From NCBI GenBank assembly GCA_002406055.1, contig DHMZ01000110.1, positions 10,544 through 22,309 of the forward strand: a stretch of 11,766 nt of DNA, read 5' to 3'. Below are positions 7,233 to 11,766 of this stretch, in pieces. The stretch is from Spirochaetales bacterium UBA4629 (GTDB lineage Bacteria > Spirochaetota > Spirochaetia > Sphaerochaetales > Sphaerochaetaceae). Under the pieces are notes generated by a model that was not told where the DNA came from, did no database searches, and was given only the letters and a program-made list of their open reading frames with translations. Numbering within the stretch: position 1 is the first letter of the stretch; each line of letters begins with the position of its first letter. Made by a program: the position numbers and the translations under genes.

Positions 7233-7830
7233 ATCGTCTGCCAAGGTATCTAAAGACCTTATTTTTATACTCAGTATAACTATCTTTAAAAATAGATGTG
7301 AGGTATTTTTCTTCCTGTAGAATCTGAAGGTGGAGCATAATAATTGGAAATAGGGAAAACGCAAGATTCAAAGGATTAAAATACATTAGAAGTAGGCCAA
7401 TATACATTAAGTCAAAGCCTAAGAAAGCAGGATTTCTACTAAATCTATATAGTCCTGTTGTTACAAGTTTCGTTTGGTCTTTTTCTGGTATTCCTGCTCG
7501 CCAACTGTCTTTCATTTCTAAGACGGAAAGAAGGAAGATAATATCTCCACATAATGCAATTAAAAAGCCCGTAAAACGAGCACTAGGTGGCAAATAAGAC
7601 CAATTTAAACAGATAGAGAGAAGCTCAAAGAATGGAGCAAGTAATGTAGCTATACCCATCAGTACTTCAACAGTATGTAGTCCTTTTTCTTTTCTCTTTC
7701 CTATCTGACGTGTTTGTATGCCTTTTCTTTTTTGGCATAGCATTTTTATAAAATAAACAGAGTAAAAGAATAAGAGACAGAATATTGATAGAATTGAGTA
7801 TTGTAGTTTTTCTTCAAGTGGAAATGTCAT
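7231..7830 (-). CDS. Isoprenylcysteine carboxyl methyltransferase (ICMT/PEMT)-family membrane protein
   Basis: This 199-residue integral membrane protein ends with the methyltransferase signature of the ICMT/PEMT families. Numbering is from ATG 7830. The signature has LVTTGLYRFSRNPAFLG (122-138), then a membrane hairpin, then a second conserved block from HLQILQEEKYL (from 167) through F...Y..Y...V.RYLGRR. In this superfamily these two blocks form the S-adenosylmethionine pocket at the membrane face. Three membrane segments precede them at about residues 11-32, 54-74 and 86-106. Bacterial members methylate lipids or unknown small substrates; the substrate here cannot be told, and bacteria generally lack prenylated CaaX proteins. 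The start is unclear: TTG 7848 would add six residues, but neither start has a visible Shine-Dalgarno. The gene follows the terminator of the histone-like gene and converges on valS. Confidence 0.85.
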   Translation of the reverse strand: MTFPLEEKLQYSILSIFCLLFFYSVYFIKMLCQKRKGIQTRQIGKRKEKGLHTVEVLMGIATLLAPFFELLSICLNWSYLPPSARFTGFLIALCGDIIFLLSVLEMKDSWRAGIPEKDQTKLVTTGLYRFSRNPAFLGFDLMYIGLLLMYFNPLNLAFSLFPIIMLHLQILQEEKYLTSIFKDSYTEYKNKVFRYLGRR

Positions 7831-7857
7831 TGTTGCATTGTATATCAAATTTTACTA

Positions 7858-7886
7858 ATAAAAAAGCTCTAGGATTCGCTAGAGCT
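7858..7886 (-). terminator. Rho-independent terminator after the histone-like gene
   Basis: Read on the - strand, AGCTCTAG (7886-7879) pairs perfectly with CTAGAGCT (7872-7865) around a six-base loop. A run of about six T and then ATT follows. It lies 20 bases after the stop of the 60-residue gene and separates it from the methyltransferase gene. Confidence 0.85.
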
Positions 7887-7905
7887 CTAAGTACAGTTTT
7901 CTAAA

Positions 7906-8088
7906 CTAGTTTTTTGACATAGCTTCTTTTTCTTCTAGAATTTGAACTCTTCTTTCTTTACTGAGTTTGATAATCTCAGCTAATGCCTTTCTAGCCTTTG
8001 TTGCACTAGCTTTAATTCCCTTATTTACAAACTTATCATTCTCATTGAAGTAGATTTCAAACTGAGCCTTTAAATCGTCGTTTGTCAT
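7906..8088 (-). CDS. Small histone H1-like (Hc1-type) DNA-binding protein
   Basis: This 60-residue basic protein resembles the short Hc1/histone-H1-like proteins found in Chlamydiae, Bacteroidetes and some other bacteria. The family core, a residue pattern like KFxxKGxKAxxTxARKAxxEIxxLxxxxR, is matched here by KFVNKGIKASATKARKALAE (residues 20-39) and the IIKLSKERR that follows. Such proteins bind DNA through the Lys/Arg-rich helical region and may help compact the nucleoid or affect transcription broadly. Chlamydial Hc1 has a long Lys/Ala-rich tail; this protein has only the core and ends MSKN. GGAAGG lies eight bases before the ATG. The gene has its own promoter candidate and a perfect terminator, so it looks like a single-gene transcript. 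The family call comes from remembered motif similarity and was not searched. Confidence 0.78.
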   Translation of the reverse strand: MTNDDLKAQFEIYFNENDKFVNKGIKASATKARKALAEIIKLSKERRVQILEEKEAMSKN

Positions 8089-8125
8089 TTCTTTTTCCTT
8101 CCTTTTTTATAGGCTTACTTAAGCA

Positions 8126-8153
8126 ATTCTAACATAACTTATTGATACTTCAA
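8126..8153 (-). promoter_or_regulatory. Candidate promoter of the histone-like gene
   Basis: On the - strand TTGAAG (8153-8148, four of six -35 matches) and TAGAAT (8131-8126, five of six -10 matches) are 16 bases apart. Transcription would start near 8119, leaving a leader of about 30 bases that carries the GGAAGG site. It lies in the gap after the glycosyltransferase gene. Confidence 0.5.
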
Positions 8154-8192
8154 GCTTTCAAACGACAAAATAGGATAATCTTCTATTCTTTT

Positions 8193-9338
8193 TTAAACTT
8201 CTCGTCCTTTCCAAATAAATTTCTTACCTCTTAGTCTTATGTATAAACCATGAATGAACATTGCACAAATAGCTAAAACAGTGAGAGAAGAGGATAGGGA
8301 TGTAGAATACTTAAAATTGAGACTGCGTCCAGCAATAAACCAACTTATATAAGTTAAAAGCCAACCAAAAAGCGCAATATACAAGAGATCATTTAAGCCA
8401 TAATGGATGAAAAGCGGAGTTAATAGCGGTAAGAAGTAAATAGAAATTAATAATATAACTGCAACTATCAAGCCAACAAAGAGGATTTTTGAAGGTGGAA
8501 ATACTCCAGAAATTGATCTTTCAATTCCTCTAAATGCATCGCGCCCTGTATCGTACATCTTGCAAGTTACACTCTTTTTGAGCGATGTAAAACCATACTT
8601 TTTTCCATTTTTCATAAAGAGCTTTATGATTGCTAAATCATCGCATATTTCACCTTCAATCTTCGCATAGCCTCCAACACTGTTATATGCGTCTTTATTC
8701 ATCATTACAAATTGGCCAATACCAATAGCAAAGGCAGATAATTGAAGTGTATTAAAGATGAAATGAGGAATAAAAACATTTGAGAAGATCATACTTGCAG
8801 TAATTGTTCGAGCTAAATATGAAGAAGAGACTTCAGAAGGAAAACCTGAGAGAATGTCAAATGAAAAGGCTTCCATAGTCTTTAAGGCATTAAGAACAGA
8901 ATCTTTGTTGTGTATAGTATCGGCATCGGTACATAAAAGATACTTTCCTTTTGCTTTATCGATGATATGAAGCATTGCATTTATCTTTCCATGGTTGGAA
9001 AGCTTTACATCATCTGTTTGAAAGCCTTTTACTCTGCTATCTTTTTTCTCAAACTCTTTGATGATAGACCATGTTTTATCTTGTGATTTATCATCAACTA
9101 CAAGTATCTCTATGTTCTTATACTCTTGTTCAATCATTGAAGAGAGAAGAGCAGGAAGATTCTCTTCTTCGTTACGTGCAGGAATTATTATAGAAACTAA
9201 AGGAGAGGAGGGGAGAGTATAGTTCCTTCCTTTTCTATTGATGTAGTGGAATCTAATTAGATTGCAAATAATACATATCAGCGTCCAAGTACCAACAATA
9301 AGGGTTATGCAAGAAATAAGAGTAAGGTATTGCCTCAT
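8193..9338 (-). CDS. Membrane-bound family 2 glycosyltransferase (CrtQ-like)
   Basis: This 381-residue protein has the layout of membrane family 2 transferases such as CrtQ-type glycosyltransferases. An N-terminal membrane helix (about 5-28) is followed by a cytoplasmic GT-A domain (about 47-275) and about three C-terminal membrane helices (283-305, 316-336, 350-367). The GT-A marks are VSIIIPARNEEENLP (48-62), VVDDKS (80-85) and the metal-binding DAD at 138-140. The likely acceptor-side acid is in GEICDDLAI (229-237), and RGIERSISG follows near 270. It should transfer a sugar from a nucleotide-sugar donor to a lipid or carotenoid-like acceptor at the inner membrane; the substrate is unknown. 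No carotenoid genes are nearby. Its ATG overlaps the upstream stop as ATGA, and its own Shine-Dalgarno (AAGGAG) is about 14 bases away. Translation is therefore probably coupled to the TPR-like gene. Confidence 0.9.
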   Translation of the reverse strand: MRQYLTLISCITLIVGTWTLICIICNLIRFHYINRKGRNYTLPSSPLVSIIIPARNEEENLPALLSSMIEQEYKNIEILVVDDKSQDKTWSIIKEFEKKDSRVKGFQTDDVKLSNHGKINAMLHIIDKAKGKYLLCTDADTIHNKDSVLNALKTMEAFSFDILSGFPSEVSSSYLARTITASMIFSNVFIPHFIFNTLQLSAFAIGIGQFVMMNKDAYNSVGGYAKIEGEICDDLAIIKLFMKNGKKYGFTSLKKSVTCKMYDTGRDAFRGIERSISGVFPPSKILFVGLIVAVILLISIYFLPLLTPLFIHYGLNDLLYIALFGWLLTYISWFIAGRSLNFKYSTSLSSSLTVLAICAMFIHGLYIRLRGKKFIWKGREV

Positions 9339-10051
9339 TTTTTGTCTAACTTCTCCTTAAGTTCCAAAATTGTTTTTTCCCCACTAAAAATATCTAAAGC
9401 TTCCGCTAAGTATTCTTTTGCAGCAACATAGTCTTTTCTGTTGTAGTATGCTGTGGCTAGAGCCCCATATATTGAATATAAATCCTCTTCACTAATCTTT
9501 TCTATTTCATCCAAAAGAGGAAGAAGTATTTTTATTGCATTCTTATTTGATCCGCCAGCTATCTGAGGTGTGTATATTAGCCTCCAAGCATTTGTAATTA
9601 CAATAGAGACTTCATCTGGGTATTCAGAGTAAATCTTCTTCGTTAAGTTAGAGTTCTCCATTCCCAAGAATAATTCCTTAGTAACATAGTATCTGCTAGA
9701 GATGTAGTCTAGCTTTGTAACTTGAGCAAGGTAATCTTTTCTATCCTCCATGCTCTCTGCAATTATTCTTTGGTTTTCCAAGTGCTCTTCTGCTTCTTCC
9801 TTGTAACCTGAATCAACAAGATACCTTATCATATTGTACTCAGCTCTTGCTTTTTCTATGTCATCTATCGAAGAGGATACATACTTGTCATACAAGCTTT
9901 CGACTTCACCTTTTCCTCTATCATCTTTTATTGCACGAAAAAAAGATTTCCAATCAGAATTTTGGTTGTACAAACTAAAGCTATCTGTATAAGCAAAGAG
10001 CGCAGATAGGCTAAGCAAAAAGATAATAAGGGCTAATAAAAACCTTCTCAA
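9335..10051 (-). CDS. Secreted TPR-like protein
   Basis: This 238-residue protein starts with a clear signal peptide (MRRFLLALIIFLLSLSALFA, then YTDS), so it should act in the periplasm or envelope. The mature part is all alpha-helical and Glu/Lys-rich. A TPR-like unit near the C-terminus (about 192-222: ALATAYYNRKDYVAAKEYLAEAL) matches the usual A/G/Y/A pattern. Earlier helix pairs, for example at about 65-92 (ARAEYNMIRYLVDSGYKEEAEEHL), look like weaker repeats. TPR proteins are usually scaffolds for other proteins. The start codon is TTG, supported by AGGAG six bases upstream and by the signal peptide beginning there. The gene begins nine bases after the U32 stop and ends overlapping the glycosyltransferase start, so it may work with that enzyme. 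That link is inferred from gene order alone. Confidence 0.85.
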   Translation of the reverse strand: MRRFLLALIIFLLSLSALFAYTDSFSLYNQNSDWKSFFRAIKDDRGKGEVESLYDKYVSSSIDDIEKARAEYNMIRYLVDSGYKEEAEEHLENQRIIAESMEDRKDYLAQVTKLDYISSRYYVTKELFLGMENSNLTKKIYSEYPDEVSIVITNAWRLIYTPQIAGGSNKNAIKILLPLLDEIEKISEEDLYSIYGALATAYYNRKDYVAAKEYLAEALDIFSGEKTILELKEKLDKK

Positions 10052-10057
10052 CGGAGA

Positions 10058-10062
10058 CTCCT
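10058..10062 (-). promoter_or_regulatory. Ribosome binding site supporting a TTG start
   Basis: AGGAG on the - strand overlaps the TAG stop of the U32 gene and lies six bases before TTG 10051. No ATG nearby in this frame would keep the signal peptide, so the TTG start is well supported. Confidence 0.8.
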
Positions 10063-11293
10063 ATACATATTTGCAATCTGAAAGCTTACGAATGATATAA
10101 CCTTCTTTTAGAGGAAGGGAAGATTTAATATAACCTTTCTTCATATGATCAATTTGCAAGAGAGGGAACATGTTTTCGTCTAAAAGTGTAAAGTCTTTGT
10201 CTGAAAGAAGAGGTACATCTGGACCAATAAACTCTAGCTCTTCTCCACGTTGTATGTGGTTCTTACAATTAAGAACCCAAACTCCATTTTCTTTTTCTTT
10301 GCCAATAGAACCAAGGAATGTGTAGTTTCTCTCATAGCCGTAGCTAGTTGGGCGAGAAACATCATCATCTTTTGTTTCAATAGGAGAAGAAGAGTAGAAG
10401 AATCCAGTTGTAAACTCTCTGTGTGACACATCGAATATATCACGTTTAAACTTGTCTAAATCTTTGTCTTGGTCGATAGCTTTTCTATATGCACGTGTTA
10501 CAACTGCAACATAGTAAATCGATTTCATTCTCCCTTCGATTTTTATAGAATCTAGGCCCGCGTCTATTAAGTCTTGAACATGATCTATCATGCATAGGTC
10601 TTTTGACGAAAGAATAGCAGAGTAGCCATCTCCTTCTTCAAGAGGAAAGTATTTGCCTTTTCTTTCCTCTTCTTCAAGAGCATAGTACATCTTGTAGTTC
10701 CAGCGACAAGTATGAGAGCAGTCCCCTACGTTTGCGCTTCTTCCTGTTAGATAAGAAGAGAGTAGGCATCGGCCAGAGTAAGACATGCACATAGCACCAT
10801 GAGCAAAAGCCTCTAGTTCAACTTCAGGAACCTTATCCTTAACTCTTTTTATATCATCCAAGCTCGCTTCACGACCAAGAATAATACGTTTAAAGCCCAT
10901 ATCGTGGTAGACCTTTGCACTCATGCTATTAATACAGCTACTTTGAGTGGAAAGGTGTAACTCTTTTTCAGGAAAATACTTTTGAAAGAAAGGAACTGTC
11001 CCAATATCACTAACAATGAAGGCATCGAAAGGCCAAGAAGCTATCTCATCCTTCATTGTCTCTAACTCTTCAATTTGTTTTTGCCTGAATATAATATTCA
11101 TTGTGCAATATAGCTTTTTACCAGTTCTAGCTTTAAGAGCCTTTACTTTTTCAATTTCTTCTTGATCGAAATTTCCAGCATTAGCTCTTAAGCTAAACTT
11201 TGTTAGTCCCATATATGCTGCATCAGCACCATAGTTATATGCTGTCTCTAGTTTCTCATAGTTTCCCGCAGGAGATAGTAGTTCTATTGCCAT
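10061..11293 (-). CDS. trhP: U32-family protein, probably TrhP-type tRNA uridine-34 hydroxylation enzyme
   Basis: This 410-residue protein belongs to the peptidase U32 family. Its better-studied members (E. coli TrhP/YegQ, B. subtilis YrrO) are needed to form 5-hydroxyuridine at position 34 of some tRNAs, using prephenate-derived chemistry; RlhA acts on 23S rRNA. The hallmark AHGAMCMSYSGRCLLSSYL (164-182) and the following CSHTCRW give four conserved Cys (C169, C176, C192, C196) that are thought to hold an iron-sulfur cluster. The start motif ELLSPAGN, the ADAAYMG segment and IKIEGRMKS (250-258) are also typical. Length fits TrhP rather than the longer RlhA. The start codon lies inside the end of lon (10-base overlap), with AAAGG seven bases before it. 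Older 'protease' labels for this family are probably misleading. The family call is sure; the substrate is inferred. Confidence 0.92.
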   Translation of the reverse strand: MAIELLSPAGNYEKLETAYNYGADAAYMGLTKFSLRANAGNFDQEEIEKVKALKARTGKKLYCTMNIIFRQKQIEELETMKDEIASWPFDAFIVSDIGTVPFFQKYFPEKELHLSTQSSCINSMSAKVYHDMGFKRIILGREASLDDIKRVKDKVPEVELEAFAHGAMCMSYSGRCLLSSYLTGRSANVGDCSHTCRWNYKMYYALEEEERKGKYFPLEEGDGYSAILSSKDLCMIDHVQDLIDAGLDSIKIEGRMKSIYYVAVVTRAYRKAIDQDKDLDKFKRDIFDVSHREFTTGFFYSSSPIETKDDDVSRPTSYGYERNYTFLGSIGKEKENGVWVLNCKNHIQRGEELEFIGPDVPLLSDKDFTLLDENMFPLLQIDHMKKGYIKSSLPLKEGYIIRKLSDCKYV

Positions 11294-11766
11294 TTAAACG
11301 CCTTTGAGAATGCTTCTGCTTGAAGAGCAAGTCCCTTTACTTTCTCTTCTTCCTCTTTTGCATTCTTGTCTTCTTCTATTCTGTCTAACTCTTCCTTCTT
11401 TAGTCTAGAGGAGACTTCGTTCGGGAATGCTATCTTAATAACTTCCAAAATTGTCTTAACTGGATGGAAAATAACATCACCCTTTACTTCTTCATCAAGT
11501 TTTTCTAGGTCTCTCATGTTGCCATTTGGGATAATGATCTCTTTTATGCCATTTCGCCTAGCACCTAGAATCTTTTCCTTAAGGCCACCAATCTCTTCAA
11601 CCTTTCCTGTTAGAGTTAACTCTCCAGTCATAGCAAGATCTTCTTTAACCTTTAGACCTCTATACATTGACCATAGGGCAGTAAAGAGGGTAATACCTGC
11701 ACTTGGACCATCTTTAGGTACAGCACCTTCCGGACAGTGCAAGTGGACAGAATTCTTCTCAAAGAA
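11284..11766 (-). CDS. lon: ATP-dependent Lon protease, C-terminal part (cut by window edge)
   Basis: Only the last 160 residues are in the window; the ATPase and N-terminal domains lie beyond 11766. The frame is open to the edge, so the gene continues. Lon degrades misfolded and regulatory proteins in the cytoplasm. Numbering from the edge, the catalytic Ser is S22 in CPEGAVPKDGPSAG and the catalytic Lys is K65 in IGGLKEK, 43 residues on, exactly as in E. coli Lon (S679/K722). The MTGELTLTG and ARRNGIKEIIIPNGNMRDL blocks are standard. After the usual end of the protease domain comes a tail of about 45 residues, very rich in Lys and Glu and ending AFKWQ, which E. coli Lon lacks. The last codons overlap the U32 start by 10 bases, implying coupled expression. 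The promoter is outside the window. Confidence 0.95.
   Translation of the reverse strand, partial: FFEKNSVHLHCPEGAVPKDGPSAGITLFTALWSMYRGLKVKEDLAMTGELTLTGKVEEIGGLKEKILGARRNGIKEIIIPNGNMRDLEKLDEEVKGDVIFHPVKTILEVIKIAFPNEVSSRLKKEELDRIEEDKNAKEEEEKVKGLALQAEAFSKAFKWQ

Noticed and set aside
8169..8187. Possible terminator after the glycosyltransferase gene on the - strand (AATAG...CTATT)
   Set aside because: The stem is only five A/T-rich pairs plus a wobble, with a nine-base loop and a short T tract; too weak to call.
1..11766. tRNA, rRNA, CRISPR array, insertion sequence, phage or toxin-antitoxin genes
   Set aside because: No cloverleaf, spaced direct repeats, transposase, integrase or paired toxin-antitoxin frames were seen on either strand.

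Overview
The window looks like chromosome from an AT-rich Gram-negative (diderm) bacterium, most likely a host-associated spirochaete such as Treponema or a low-GC Sphaerochaetaceae relative. That placement is an inference. It rests on low GC by eye, secreted beta-barrel-like proteins, an ECF sigma/zinc anti-sigma pair, the general look of the CysRS, ValRS and Lon sequences, and a small Hc1-type histone-like protein. No rRNA, tRNA, CRISPR array, insertion sequence or phage gene was seen. No stretch longer than 300 bases lacks a gene.

The left part (1-7189) is all on the + strand. An unrecognised secreted, probably beta-barrel protein (23-1057) is followed by a small outer-membrane beta-barrel protein with its own promoter and a clear terminator. 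Next comes a compact cysS - ECF sigma - anti-sigma unit (1913-4413) that ends in a strong terminator. The sigma and anti-sigma genes overlap by 11 bases. Then valS stands alone with a good sigma-70-type promoter, a strong Shine-Dalgarno and a terminator at 7207-7232.

The right part (7231-11766) is all on the - strand and converges on valS. Read in transcription order it starts with the C-terminal end of lon (cut by the window edge). This is followed by a U32/TrhP-like tRNA-hydroxylation protein, a secreted TPR-like protein that starts with TTG, and a membrane family-2 glycosyltransferase. The last four are joined by a 10-base overlap, a 9-base gap and an ATGA overlap, so they very likely share one transcript. 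A separate 60-residue Hc1/histone-H1-like gene with its own promoter and terminator follows. Last is an ICMT/PEMT-type membrane methyltransferase that runs up to the valS terminator.

The content is mainly housekeeping: two aminoacyl-tRNA synthetases, a tRNA modification enzyme and a protease. Around these sit envelope genes (beta-barrels, TPR protein, glycosyltransferase, methyltransferase) and one envelope-type signalling pair. No clearly new multi-gene system is visible. The points most worth following up are the sigma/anti-sigma pair lodged between two synthetase genes, the small histone-like gene, the unrecognised first gene, and the coupled TPR-glycosyltransferase pair behind lon.
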